Source: Saprospiraceae bacterium | GTDB lineage: Bacteria > Bacteroidota > Bacteroidia > Chitinophagales > Saprospiraceae | Direction: 5' to 3' | DNA length: 64,000 nucleotides | Assembly (NCBI GenBank): GCA_016710115.1 | Contig: JADJLN010000002.1 | Span: 186,001 to 250,000 of the forward strand | Shown: positions 9,346-18,909 of the stretch, piece after piece | How positions within the stretch are numbered: the stretch's first letter is position 1 | Layout: the number at the start of each line of letters is the position of its first letter | Notes under the pieces: generated by a model | The model's database searches: none | What the model saw: the letters and a program-made list of their open reading frames with translations, nothing else | What the model was told of the DNA's origin: nothing | Program-made: the position numbers and the translations under genes

Positions 9346-10566
9346 TTACAGAATGGACGCGATCAGCAATTCAAGATCTGTAGTCTTCAGGTCGAACTTT
9401 TCACCGAGGTACGTATTGGTGATACACCCCTTGTACGCATAAACACCGTTGCGCAGACCCACACTCTGATACAGGAGTGATTCGATCCCGGTCACGGATT
9501 CGAGTTTCAACAGGATTGGCGTCAGGATATTACTGACTGCAGCAGAAGCTGTTTTTCCAACTCGTGACGGAATATTGGGCACGCAGAAGTGAACGACGCC
9601 ATGTTTGACGAAAGTGGGTTTGCTGTGTGTGGTCAGATCTGACGTGGCAAAACATCCCCCCTGGTCAATGCTGACATCCACGATGACGGCTCCATCTTTC
9701 ATGCCTGCCACGATCTCCTCCGGCACCACCACCGGTGCACGGCCACTTTTTGAATGGATCGCACCAATGGCCACATCTGCCTGGATCAATTCATTTCTGA
9801 GGATCACAGGATCCATGGCCGATGTGAAGATCTGGCTTCCAAGATGATGCTTCAGGCGCATCAGTTTGTAGATGTTGTTGTCGAAAACACGCACTTCTGC
9901 GCCCAGACCGAGAGCTGCCCTAGTGGCGTATTCGGCAACAACGCCTGAGCCAAGGATCACAACACGTGCAGGTGGCACACCGGAGATTCCACCCAGGAGT
10001 AACCCGGTGCCTTTATTTGATCGACTCAGGAGTTCAGCGGCTGTCAGTATGGAGGAAATCCCCGCGATCTCGCTCATGATCCGGACTACAGGAAATGCAC
10101 CGGAATCGTCCTGGATATATTCCATAGCGAGTGCAATCACGCGTTTGCTCCTCAGTTTTTCCAGGAATTCACGCTGAACCATAGGGAGATGAAGCGGAGA
10201 AATCAGCACCTGATTGGGATGCATGAGATCAATCTCTGCCATGGTAGGCGGTGCCGTCTTGATGATCATCTCAGCCCGGTACACCTCCTCGTCCGAATGT
10301 GCGATCTCTGCACCGGCTTCGCTGTATTCATGATCGAGATAATTGGCTCGTTTACCGGCATCACTCTGGATCACTACCCGGTGCCCATGACCGATCAGTG
10401 CAGCAACATTGGAGGGAACCAATGAAACTCGATTTTCTTCGGTGGATGTTTCTTTGGGAATTCCGATGAACAATTTGTGATTCTGGGGACGAAGGGCCAG
10501 TGCCTGTTCCTCGGGTTGCCGATAGGCTTGTGTCAATTCGCTCGGGATGGGTATACGCTTGCTCAT
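9346..10566 (-). CDS. ald: Alanine dehydrogenase
   Basis: 406 residues of the AlaDH/PNT family: N-terminal KLFIGIPKETSTEENRVSL, NAD-binding glycine motif VVILGSGVVAEYATRAALGLG with Asp in VRVFDNN, and FVKHGVVHFCVPNIPSRV near the C-terminus. It interconverts L-alanine with pyruvate and ammonia using NAD. The start MSKRIPIPSELTQAY at 10566 overlaps the tsaE stop (ATGA), so the two genes are translationally coupled. An extended N-terminus of about 30 residues before the catalytic fold is typical of the Bacteroidota form. Confidence 0.92.
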   Translation of the reverse strand: MSKRIPIPSELTQAYRQPEEQALALRPQNHKLFIGIPKETSTEENRVSLVPSNVAALIGHGHRVVIQSDAGKRANYLDHEYSEAGAEIAHSDEEVYRAEMIIKTAPPTMAEIDLMHPNQVLISPLHLPMVQREFLEKLRSKRVIALAMEYIQDDSGAFPVVRIMSEIAGISSILTAAELLSRSNKGTGLLLGGISGVPPARVVILGSGVVAEYATRAALGLGAEVRVFDNNIYKLMRLKHHLGSQIFTSAMDPVILRNELIQADVAIGAIHSKSGRAPVVVPEEIVAGMKDGAVIVDVSIDQGGCFATSDLTTHSKPTFVKHGVVHFCVPNIPSRVGKTASAAVSNILTPILLKLESVTGIESLLYQSVGLRNGVYAYKGCITNTYLGEKFDLKTTDLELLIASIL

Positions 10567-11004
10567 CTCTTCAAAAATACGATTTCCCGCGCGGAATTTG
10601 GAAGAATCCGGATCTCCAGGTCTATTCTTCTGTCGGGTAAAACAGATTCCAGCAGTTCGGGCCATTCAATAAAGGTCCAGGCGTCATCATCCAGGTAATC
10701 CAGTATGCCGATATCCAGCGCTTCTTCCAGATCCTCCAGGCGATAGGCATCAATATGATGGATCACATTCGGATTGAGGTCTCTGCTGATATAGTCCTGC
10801 ACAAGGGAAAAGGTGGGACTGGATACCGGTCCCTGCTTCCAAGCAACCGGACCATGGCGGTAACCAGCGCAGTTTTTCCGGCACCCAGATCACCGGACAG
10901 GCAAAAAGCCGACGATCACTGGCAAGGGCCAGAAGTTGCCTGGCTACATCGGGAAGTTCAGCAGATGAGGAGCAAATCAGTGTTTCGGGCCCGGAATGGG
11001 TCAT
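10563..11004 (-). CDS. tsaE: tRNA threonylcarbamoyladenosine biosynthesis ATPase TsaE (two apparent frameshifts)
   Basis: About 147 residues once two indels are repaired. One frame carries ELPDVARQLLALASDRRLFA, a second the Walker A segment LSGDLGAGKTALVTAMVRLL, and a third SSPTFSLVQDYIS then HHIDAYRLEDLEEALDIG and WTFIEWPELLESVLPDR. These are the TsaE motifs in order. One base is missing at about 10900-10901 and one at about 10826-10827, both in GG/CC runs. TsaE drives t6A37 tRNA modification with TsaB and TsaD and is essential in most bacteria, so decay is unlikely. It overlaps ald by 4 bp. Confidence 0.85.
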
Positions 11005-11196
11005 GCAGGAATGGCTGTTTGGAATCGCCGGATCAAAGATCAACAGATCTGGTGGAACAACAAAAAGTCACCTTCTGCCCGCCTCCCAAACCCCGTCAAA
11101 TAAATACACTAAATCTAATTTTATACATAATTGGTAATCAGTGATTTGAAATCAAAATTAACCCCTCTTTTTTCACTAAAATAGGCCCCTGTTTTG

Positions 11197-11204
11197 TATC
11201 TTTG
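11197..11204 (+). promoter_or_regulatory. -7 promoter box for gyrB
   Basis: TATCTTTG matches TAnnTTTG and ends 5 nt before the gyrB ATG, predicting a leaderless message. The 80 bp upstream are AT-rich, without a clear -33 TTTG. Confidence 0.6.
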
Positions 11205-11209
11205 CGCCT

Positions 11210-13173
11210 ATGGAAAATGCGAAAACGGGGCAGGGCGCCCAACCCGGCAGTTATACCGCGGATAATATTCAGGCCCTGGAAGGATTGGAGGCCGTACGTC
11301 GTCGGCCGGGGATGTATATCGGGAGTACAGATTACAAGGGTTTACACCATTTGGTCTATGAAGTGGTTGACAACTCGATCGACGAACACCTGGCAGGACA
11401 TGCTTCACATATCGAGGTCGTCATCCACAAGGATGGCAGTCTGACGGTCACAGATAACGGGCGGGGCATCCCAACCGGCATGCACCAGAAATTGCAGAAA
11501 TCAGCCCTGGAAGTTGTCATGACCGTTCTCCATGCGGGGGGCAAATTTGACAAGGATACCTACAAGGTGTCCGGGGATTGCATGGTGTCGGGGTATCCTG
11601 CGTCAATGCTCTTTCGATCTATCTCCGTGCAGAGATCTGGCGCGATGGCAAGATCTGGGTACAGGAATACAGCCAGGGTAAACCACAGGGTCCGGTTGAG
11701 ATCATTGGAGACACCAGTGATACCGGAACGCGGGTTACATTCAAACCTGACGGTGAGATCTTTGAAACCCTGGATTTTGATTTCAGCACACTTGCACACC
11801 GGCTTCGGGAACTGAGTTTTCTGAACAAGGGCTTGAAACTCAGCCTGACCGATGAGCGGGACGTCCAGGATGATGGATCATTCCTCGTGGAAGATTTCTT
11901 TTCTGAAGGCGGCCTGCAGGAATTTGTGGTCTACGTCGATGCGACCAAAACGCCATTGATCGAAGTGCCCATCTATGTGACAGGGAAGGAAGATAATGTT
12001 GAGGTCGAAGTGGCCATGCATTACAATACGTCCTATTCAGAGAATATCCTGTCTTATGTGAACAATATTTCTACCCGGGACGGCGGTACACACGTGCAGG
12101 GGTTTCGCCGTGCAGTGGCACGATTGTTCAAACAATACGGTGACGACAACGGCCTCTTCAAAAAGCTGACATTTGATATTTCAGGTGAAGATTTTCGGGA
12201 AGGCCTCACCGCCATCGTTTCGGTCAAGGTACCAGAGCCTCAATTCAAAGGTCAGACCAAAGGCGAGCTGGGCAACTCGGAGGTAAATGGTATTGTTTCC
12301 AGGGTATTGGGTGATCACCTCAAATATTTCCTGGAAGAAAACCCACGGGATGCCAAAAAGATCGTCGACAAGGTGATCCTTGCCGCAACCGCCCGGCATG
12401 CTGCTCGGAAGGCCAGGGAAATGGTCCAACGGAAAGGCGCCCTGACGGGAAGCGGACTCCCCGGAAAACTGTCCGATTGCTCTTCACGCCACCCGGAAGA
12501 ATCAGAGATCTTCCTGGTAGAGGGCGATTCTGCCGGCGGGACAGCCAAGCAGGGCCGCGACCGGAATTTCCAGGCCATCCTGCCTTTGCGGGGAAAAATC
12601 CTCAATGTAGAGAAGGCGATGGAACATCGGATCTATGAAAATGAGGAGATCAAAAACATCTTCACAGCATTGGGTGTAAGTATTCAGGAAAACGAGGATG
12701 GCATTCGTGTGCTGAACACGGACAAACTTCGCTATCACAAGATCGTGATCATGTGCGACGCCGATATCGATGGCAGTCACATCGTTACGCTTATTCTGAC
12801 CTTCTTTTTCCGGTATATGCGCAGATTGATCGAAGAAGGCAATATCTACATCGCATCTCCACCTCTCTACCAGGTAAGCAAAGGTCGTCAAGCTCAATAT
12901 TGCTGGGATGAAGAGGAGCGGTTGGCCGCGATCGCCAGCATGGGCGGCTCGGAAGCCAATGTCAAGATCCAGCGTTATAAGGGTCTTGGAGAAATGAATG
13001 CGGAACAATTGTGGGAAACCACCATGGATCCTGAACGTCGGACATTGAAACAGGTCTCTATAGATGATGCCGTGGATTGTGATCGCATCTTCTCCATGTT
13101 AATGGGTGATGAAGTGCCACCTCGTCGTGAGTTCATCGAAGCAAATGCAAAATATGCCCGCGTAGACATCTGA
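11210..13173 (+). CDS. gyrB: DNA gyrase subunit B (apparent frameshift)
   Basis: About 654 residues after repair. The GHKL ATPase domain shows LEAVRRRPGMYIGSTDYKGL, the N-box VDNSIDEHLAGHA and DNGRGIPTGMH. The transducer and the TOPRIM domain (EIFLVEGDSAGGTAKQGRDR, MCDADIDGSHI) follow, with RYKGLGEMNAEQLWETTMDP at the C-terminus. The frame breaks inside the family motif YKVSGGLHGVGVSCVNALS: the run GGGG at 11573-11576 needs a fifth G. gyrB is essential, so this is almost certainly a consensus error. Length and motifs fit GyrB better than ParE. Confidence 0.95.
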
Positions 13174-13194
13174 TCCGCGGTAATCGAATATCTG

Positions 13195-13224
13195 GCCCGA
13201 TGGTTTTCCATCGGGCTTTTTATT
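13195..13224. terminator. Rho-independent terminator between gyrB and the LRR gene
   Basis: GCCCGATGG, loop TTTT, CCATCGGGC, then TTTTTATT. The perfect 9-bp stem can act for gyrB, and also lies just past the end of the convergent LRR gene. Confidence 0.85.
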
Positions 13225-13226
13225 AT

Positions 13227-15032
13227 TCAGGAAGGCCTGGACAGGTTCGTCCAATGAGCCAGCGCTTCATCGGAAATGTTCCACCTTTTTGCCAGATCCG
13301 GCGTATTTTCTAAATCCGCTTTCTTTGGCTGCAGACAGTCGACGGTCCACTCAGCAGGTCCGAAGAGCGTAATCAATTCAGGCCATTTTTTTTGCAGACC
13401 AGGCAATCTGTTTTCCCGAACGATCAGGAGAATCTCCCCAAGAAGTCCGATTGGAATCCCATGATCGAAAAACGACTGCATCGCGATCATGTGGTAGGCA
13501 GGCAGTCCACTTCTCAATAAGGACCGCATTTGATCTTCATTGTCCGGGCGAGCAGCACGAGGGGGAGAACATGCAGGCAATCTGGCGAGCAAGGTGGATT
13601 CTGTCCACCAGGTTTGTCTGCTGGTATCCAGCATGGACAATGCACCATTCGGACTGCCCAGAAGGATCTGATTGGCCGTCGTATCGTCCGCTTTGGTCAG
13701 GCAGATGCCCGATTGTTCGGCACGGATGCGCAATGCCTCTTTGGGCAACCAGGTTCGGCCAAAAATTCGCAGCCGATCCCCTTTGGTAATCTTCCTTCCT
13801 GGTGTCATCTGAACGATCCGTTCACGTACACCAGGCAAGCCCAATGACCAGAGATCGCAGAGTTCAGCCAGTGCAGGTGGATTTTTTCGATTCACCGGAT
13901 CACCTTGCGCCAGTTGCCAGATCCGCTCCTGATGGGCCAACGACCAACCTTCCCGAATGGCCTGATTGCGAAAGCGGCTGAGAGAGATCGATCCGGAAGA
14001 AAGTGTGGTTGACTTTTTCCCGGTTACGTGAATCCGAATGGGCAAACTGCGGAGTATATCCTCTCGCGCTGACAGAGGTGTATCATGAATCGCGAATTTC
14101 TCCAGGCGATTCCAAGGTTGCAATGGAATCGATGCGATGCGGGTCTTCCGGATATCCAATTGGTTCAAATCAGGCAGGCTGGCCCATTCATCTGGCAACG
14201 TGACAATCGGATTTCCGGCCAGATTGACTTGTGTCAGATGCACCAGCTGTCCCATGGATCGGGGCAGATCGTGAAGCATATTTCCAGCTAAATCGAGTTT
14301 CCTGAGTTTGCGTAAGGCTCCCCATTCTTGTGGCAACCTGGTTAATTTGTTTTTAGCCAATTGCAACCGCTCACAAGGCAAGTCGGCGGCTCGGCCTGGT
14401 TCAGGGAAAACAGTCAGCAGGTTTCCCGACAGGTCAAGTTGGGTCAACGCAGGGACGCGACTGAAAAAATCAACTGGCAGGTGCTCAAGTCGGGATCGTG
14501 TCAGCGTCAATCGGGTCAACGCTGTTGCATGGCAATCCAGAAACCGATTCGCAGCTACAGGTGATCGATCCAGATGCACCTCATGGAGGTTTGGTAATGC
14601 CGCTGGCCATCTGCATTCCGTTAAGGGGTTCCGACTGACATCAAGTGATTCTACCTGGGTCATAAGTTCTTCCGGAAGTTGCCGCAATCGATTGTCAGCC
14701 AGAGTAACTGTAATCAGGCCAGGTGGTTGTGTACCCGCTGGCCAGCCTTTGATCCGATTCGTACGAAGATCCAGATGCTGAAGCAATCGATTCTCACCCA
14801 GCCAGTCAGGCAGGCTGACGATGGCATTGTTTGGCAGTTTGAGTGATGTGAGTGGTAGATCCTTCAACCGCTCGTCCAGATGAGTTATCCCGCATTGATC
14901 CAACTCCAGATGCCGGAGTTTAGTCAGCCTGAATAATTCATCAGGCCAGGTCTGCAAGGATCTCCGATACAGGACCAGTGAGGTCACTGTATCGGGAAAC
15001 TTCAACGCATCTTCCAGATTGTACGCGATCAT
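13227..15032 (-). CDS. Leucine-rich-repeat protein with a BRCT-like segment
   Basis: 601 residues. From about 15 to 340 it consists of bacterial LRRs of about 23 residues (LRHLELDQCGITHLDERL, LQHLDLRTNRIKGWPAG, LTQLDLSGNLLTVFPEP, LRKLDLAGNMLHDLPRSM). The region near 425-475 (GDRLRIFGRTWLPKEALRIR, then GICLTKADDTTANQILLGSP) resembles a BRCT domain, with the basic-rich helix, a short strand and a conserved Gly. There is no signal peptide, so it is likely cytoplasmic. The start at 15032 overlaps the glycosyltransferase stop (ATGA), indicating coupling. Function unknown; a protein-interaction scaffold is a reasonable inference. Confidence 0.75.
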   Translation of the reverse strand: MIAYNLEDALKFPDTVTSLVLYRRSLQTWPDELFRLTKLRHLELDQCGITHLDERLKDLPLTSLKLPNNAIVSLPDWLGENRLLQHLDLRTNRIKGWPAGTQPPGLITVTLADNRLRQLPEELMTQVESLDVSRNPLTECRWPAALPNLHEVHLDRSPVAANRFLDCHATALTRLTLTRSRLEHLPVDFFSRVPALTQLDLSGNLLTVFPEPGRAADLPCERLQLAKNKLTRLPQEWGALRKLRKLDLAGNMLHDLPRSMGQLVHLTQVNLAGNPIVTLPDEWASLPDLNQLDIRKTRIASIPLQPWNRLEKFAIHDTPLSAREDILRSLPIRIHVTGKKSTTLSSGSISLSRFRNQAIREGWSLAHQERIWQLAQGDPVNRKNPPALAELCDLWSLGLPGVRERIVQMTPGRKITKGDRLRIFGRTWLPKEALRIRAEQSGICLTKADDTTANQILLGSPNGALSMLDTSRQTWWTESTLLARLPACSPPRAARPDNEDQMRSLLRSGLPAYHMIAMQSFFDHGIPIGLLGEILLIVRENRLPGLQKKWPELITLFGPAEWTVDCLQPKKADLENTPDLAKRWNISDEALAHWTNLSRPS

Positions 15033-16090
15033 CGAACGAGTCTTCCTTTCCAAAGATAGCGACCCCGCAGAGGGCCGATGATTCCAGTTGACAAGACGAG
15101 TAGTGGATGGATGAAAAGAGCCGCGAGATAGGTCAGTATTCCTGGCTCTTGACCCGTGAAAGCCCAACCACGGGATAACAGACGGTAATCAGCGATCAGT
15201 TTGATGCAGAAAATGACAACCAGCCACAATGCAATCGTGCCGGATAAATAAACGAAGAGGAAAGGAATGACAAGAAAAATCAGGCTCATCAAGAAAGACA
15301 GACCCATGGGCATCAATCCATGGACAGGATGGAGATGGGTGGATTTGGAAGTCCATCGCAGTCTCTGGTTGAATAATTCAACCCATGTTGCCGGCGCATG
15401 GGTCAGGACAAGCGCGTTACGATCAGCCTGGAAAATACAACCATGATGATATGTCTTCCAGAACCGGGCCAACAGGAAGACATCATCACCCGAAGCCCGG
15501 TCGGGGAGCAAGGAGAGTCGTTCCAACTCATTATACGTGGTCTGCCTGAATGCGATATTGGCCCCCTGTGCCAGAATGGGGTATCCAAGGGAAAATCCGG
15601 CTCCGGTCAAAACGAGCAGTCCCTGCCACTCCAGGGCATCATATTTGCTGACCAGGTCCCGTCTTGCCAGGCTGATCACCGGACCAGACACCCACTGGAC
15701 CTGATTGTCGGCAAATGGAGCAACCATCGAAGTGACCCAATCCGGTCCAGGCAGACAGTCGGCATCGGTCAGCAGTATGATCTCCCCTCTTGCGGATTGC
15801 AGACCCGATTGAATTGCTGCTCGTTTTCCATGACCCTGGTTGCTCAAGAGCACCATGCGTTCGTCAGGCAGGTCATTCAGAATCGAGACAGTGTCATCAC
15901 TGCTGTGATCATCGATCAGGATGATCTCCAGGGGACCGTTGTACCTCAGTTTGTGCAGCGAATGGAGTGTCTGGCGCAGACAGTCCTCTTCGTTTCGAAT
16001 GGCGATGAGAATACTCACTGAGGGCAATTCAACGATCGGCGCATGGTAGGACCGGGCACTTCTCCAGGCATACCGGTATCGTTCCATCAT
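15029..16090 (-). CDS. Membrane glycosyltransferase family 2
   Basis: 353 residues with GT-A motifs SVSILIAIRNEEDCLRQTL, LIDDHSSDD and the DxD-type motif LLTDADCLPGPDW. Acceptor-site motifs ASGDDVFLL and NQRLRW (QxxRW type) follow, then three C-terminal membrane helices. This is the layout of processive or lipid-linked GT2 enzymes. Upstream of the ATG the frame continues through another hydrophobic helix (IFYLALSIALLYWG) back to a TAA near 16170 without an ordinary start codon, so the true N-terminus may be longer and disturbed by an error. Coupled to the LRR gene. Confidence 0.85.
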   Translation of the reverse strand: MMERYRYAWRSARSYHAPIVELPSVSILIAIRNEEDCLRQTLHSLHKLRYNGPLEIILIDDHSSDDTVSILNDLPDERMVLLSNQGHGKRAAIQSGLQSARGEIILLTDADCLPGPDWVTSMVAPFADNQVQWVSGPVISLARRDLVSKYDALEWQGLLVLTGAGFSLGYPILAQGANIAFRQTTYNELERLSLLPDRASGDDVFLLARFWKTYHHGCIFQADRNALVLTHAPATWVELFNQRLRWTSKSTHLHPVHGLMPMGLSFLMSLIFLVIPFLFVYLSGTIALWLVVIFCIKLIADYRLLSRGWAFTGQEPGILTYLAALFIHPLLVLSTGIIGPLRGRYLWKGRLVR

Positions 16091-16249
16091 ACCCCAATAC
16101 AGAAGGGCGATGCTCAGGGCCAGATAAAAAATCGGATGAATCAGGACCGGTTGTTTGGCGTGAAATTACGTCATCACCGGGTTATCTGAGAAGTGTGGAT
16201 CCGGACACCCGACCAGCAGAATGTCAACCGTATTCAAGAATGAATGCAA

Positions 16250-16711
16250 TTATTCAAAGAGATCGCTATATCGGTCGCTCACTTCCAGTTCTGTTTTTTC
16301 AGCACGCTGTTTCCGCTGCTTGAACGTGGTTTCCAGTTCTTCAAAATCAACCCATTCACCTTCCCGTTCCTGCCTGACAGCATTTTGCAGTTTGGACACT
16401 TTGCGGTTGACCAGCGCCCGTAAAAAGAGATAGGCAAACAGGATCGGATAGAGTAGCACACCCAACGCGGTCAGGAAAATTCCCTGGAGTGGATTTGTGA
16501 TGATAGTATTCCACAACCATTTGCCAAAATCCAGAACAGTCTTGTAGTGGATGATCAATGCGCCAGCCAGTAAAAAAACAGCTGCTTTCGCCAGGAGCCA
16601 GAAGATCCCTTTGGCGACAAAAAACAATCCAACCAGGACCAGTGCCATGATCAGGATGCCGGCAATACTGGAAAATGGATTGAGGCGTTGGCGGTTGAAT
16701 AAAATGGTCAT
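16250..16711 (-). CDS. Four-helix membrane protein, unknown function
   Basis: About 153 residues starting at MTILFNRQRLNPFSS. Hydrophobic helices (GILIMALVLVGLFFVAKGIF, LLAKAAVFLLAGALIIHY, GIFLTALGVLLYPILFAYLF) are followed by a charged cytoplasmic tail rich in Arg and Glu (RKVSKLQNAVRQEREGEWVDF). I do not recognise the family. The nearest gene on the same strand ends 178 bp away, so it is probably monocistronic. Confidence 0.6.
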   Translation of the reverse strand: MTILFNRQRLNPFSSIAGILIMALVLVGLFFVAKGIFWLLAKAAVFLLAGALIIHYKTVLDFGKWLWNTIITNPLQGIFLTALGVLLYPILFAYLFLRALVNRKVSKLQNAVRQEREGEWVDFEELETTFKQRKQRAEKTELEVSDRYSDLFE

Positions 16712-16849
16712 GGGGCAAATCAGAAATAGTACAACAAAATAACGTTCAAAATGCAGGAATGGCAAGGCAAACAGAGTGCATTAGGAACTCGTTTACATAT
16801 ACAACGTTTCGAAATTGAAATTGGCTGGCAGTCAATGGAATAATCCGAC

Positions 16850-17270
16850 GAAACAGGAAAAATCGGGGGTGAGGGGGAAGGGAGGCGGCGTGACTCAGAG
16901 ACGAAGGCGGAAGCCAGGAAGGCGGAAAGCGGAAAGCGGAAGTCGGAAGTGGGGCCGAGGAATGTGGGCCGAGGACCGAAAAACCAGTAACGGAAGTCGG
17001 AAGTGGGAAGTGGAAGTCGGAAAGCGGAACCCGGACGATGGTGCTTTCGGCACCATGTCCGGATCCGGACATTCCGCTTTTAAAGCGGAATCGTCCGGGG
17101 GCGGAAAGCGGAAGGCGCCTGCCTGCCGACAAGGCAGGGAAGGCGGAAGGCGGAAGCAGGAATGAGGAACCAGGAACCAGGAACCAGGAACCAGGAACCA
17201 GGAATCAGGAATCAGGAACCAGGAATCAGGAATCAGGAATCAGGAATCAGGAATGAGGAACCAGGAATGA
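16850..17270. repeat. Low-complexity intergenic region with GGAAGCGGAAG- and GGAACCA-type repeats
   Basis: Purine-rich degenerate repeats (GGAAAGC, GGAAGTC) run from about 16900 to 17160, then a clean array of heptamers GGAACCA/GGAATCA runs at 17165-17270. A short hairpin CCTGCC-GACAA-GGCAGG lies near 17117-17133. No gene is visible. The complementary repeat type recurs at 24838-24959. Confidence 0.8.
17030..17099. other. Nested palindromic element: outer stem enclosing three hairpins
   Basis: The arms CCCGGACGAT (17030-17039) and ATCGTCCGGG (17090-17099) are perfectly complementary. Between them lie three consecutive inverted repeats: GGTGC-TTTCG-GCACC (17040-17054), the perfect 18-bp palindrome ATGTCCGGATCCGGACAT (17055-17072), and TCCGCTTTTAAAGCGGA (about 17073-17089). 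The result is a compact cloverleaf of about 70 nt with almost no unpaired bases. No tRNA features (TTCGA loop, CCA end) are present. Confidence 0.7.
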
Positions 17271-17338
17271 GGATCACGGAATCGGCTGGGAGGGTATTCA
17301 GAATTCAGTAAGACAGCAATCAAACAATAGAAGAGGAT

Positions 17339-18545
17339 CTACTTGAGGAGCTGAGCGAGTGCATCCACGATATCCGTTGCCACAGCGGTTTTGGATTTCA
17401 GGTTGAAGGTTTTTGGTTCTGTGTCGGGATAAATGAGGCTGATCTTATTGGTATCCCCGGCAAACCCGGCACCGGTATCCTGAAGTGAATTGAGAACGAT
17501 CAGATCAAGATTTTTTGTCTTCAGTTTCTCCCGGGCGTGGGCCAGTTCGTTGGATGTCTCCAGTGCAAAACCGACGAGGACCTGCCCGGGTCTTTTAGCT
17601 GATCCCAGTGTCGCAGCGATATCTGGATTCCGCACCAGTTCTAGGGTCAGAGTTTCATGATTACCGGTCTTTTTTATTTTTTCTGTGGCTTCTGTTGCCG
17701 GGCGATAATCTGCAACTGCAGCAGCAAGAACAGCGGCATCACAGGATGAAAAAACCGATTGTGCAGCGGCGAGGAGATCGCGGGCAGTGGTGATATGGCT
17801 GATCTGGATACCCGGATGTTTCGGTGACAGGTCAACAGGGCCGAGGAGAAGGACAACGTCGGCACCCCGGCTGGCCAGTTCTTCTGCCAGGGCGATCCCC
17901 CATTTTCCCACTCGAGTGGTTGGTGAGATATCGCACAGGATCCAATGCCTCCTGCGTCGGACCGGCAGTGACCATGATCCGTTTTCCTTTGAGATCCTGG
18001 GTTCGTTCGAGATCAAGAGTGAGATAGTTGAGAATATCCTCCGGCTCGGCCATGCGGCCAGGCCCGGAAAGACCGCTGGCCAGTTCACCATCACCTACGG
18101 GGATAAAGCGAATGCCATCTGCTTCCAACGTGGTTACATTTCTCCGGGTGGAGGGATGAGCCCACATATCCAGATCCATGGCCGGGGCAACCAGAACCGG
18201 ACATCGCGCAGAGAGAACGGCCGCTAAAAGCAGATTGTCGCACGAACCATTGGCCATCGCGGCCAGTGTATTGGCAGTTGCCGGAGCAATGACTATCCGG
18301 TCGGCCCAGAGGCCCATCTCGACGTGGTTGTTCCACTGACCATCGTCCATGATCTCAGAATAGACAGCGTGTTTTGACAGTGTACTCAACGTCAGCGAGC
18401 TGACAAATCGAGTGGCGGAAGGAGTCATTACGACGCGCACTTCAGCCCCGGCTTTGACGAGGAGTCTTGTCAGGAACGCGGCTTTATATGCAGCTATGCT
18501 GCCTGAAATGCCGAGAAGGATGCGTTTTCCCTGAAGCGCTTGCAT
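17339..18545 (-). CDS. coaBC: Bifunctional phosphopantothenoylcysteine decarboxylase/synthetase CoaBC (apparent frameshift)
   Basis: About 401 residues. The N-terminal CoaC flavoprotein half shows KRILLGISGSIAAYKA, VIAPATANTLAAMANGSCDN and VAPAMDLDMW. The CoaB half shows KRIMVTAGPTQEALDPVRYL then NHSSGKMG, and VLVGFALETSN. It makes 4'-phosphopantetheine for coenzyme A. The frame breaks right after SGKMG: five C at 17897-17901 (plus strand) should be four, restoring KMGIALAEEL. It lies downstream of rpoZ and bamD, a conserved Bacteroidota block. The ATG at 18545 is preferred over a GTG at 18557. Confidence 0.92.
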
Positions 18546-18565
18546 AGGCGGATTCACGTGGAGAA

Positions 18566-18906
18566 TTACTCCTCAGCAGGGGTCTCCTCCTTATAGCGGA
18601 TATAGAGTTCATTTTCCATATACTCATGCATGCTGATGATCGCCGGATTCGGCAATTTTTCGTACACCTTGGAGATCTCGATCTGCTCTTTGTTCTCCTG
18701 TACTTCTTCGATCGTCTCCGTGTGCACAGCAAATTCCTCCAGCTTGTCGTTGAGTTCCTTTTCATATCGACAGCTACCTGGCGGGAGCGTTTGCTGATGA
18801 TGGCAAGGGCCTCATAGATATTACCGGTCTTTTCAACCAGTTTCTCAATTTCAAGGGCTTTGAGATGGGGGTCAAGTCCCTGGGTTCTGTTTTTCAAGTC
18901 GGACAT
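18566..18906 (-). CDS. rpoZ: RNA polymerase omega subunit, Bacteroidota type (apparent frameshift)
   Basis: About 113 residues after repair. The first frame gives VEKTGNIYEALAIISKRSRQ and VAVDMK; the second gives ELNDKLEEFAVHTETIEEVQ, then KEQIEISKVYEKLPNPAI and the end YIRYKEETPAEE. This is the Bacteroidota omega pattern. A G is missing at about 18757-18758. It starts 3 nt after the bamD stop and precedes coaBC, as in many Bacteroidota genomes. Omega stabilises beta-prime during RNA polymerase assembly. Confidence 0.88.
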
Positions 18907-18909
18907 GGA

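Noticed and set aside
11560..11590. gyrB as a pseudogene
   Set aside because: One G restores the universally conserved SGGLHGVGVSC motif and the gene is essential; no second gyrB is visible.
17030..17099. tRNA gene
   Set aside because: The cloverleaf-like fold lacks the T-loop TTCGA, the D-loop GG and a 7-bp acceptor followed by a discriminator base; the hairpins are perfect palindromes.
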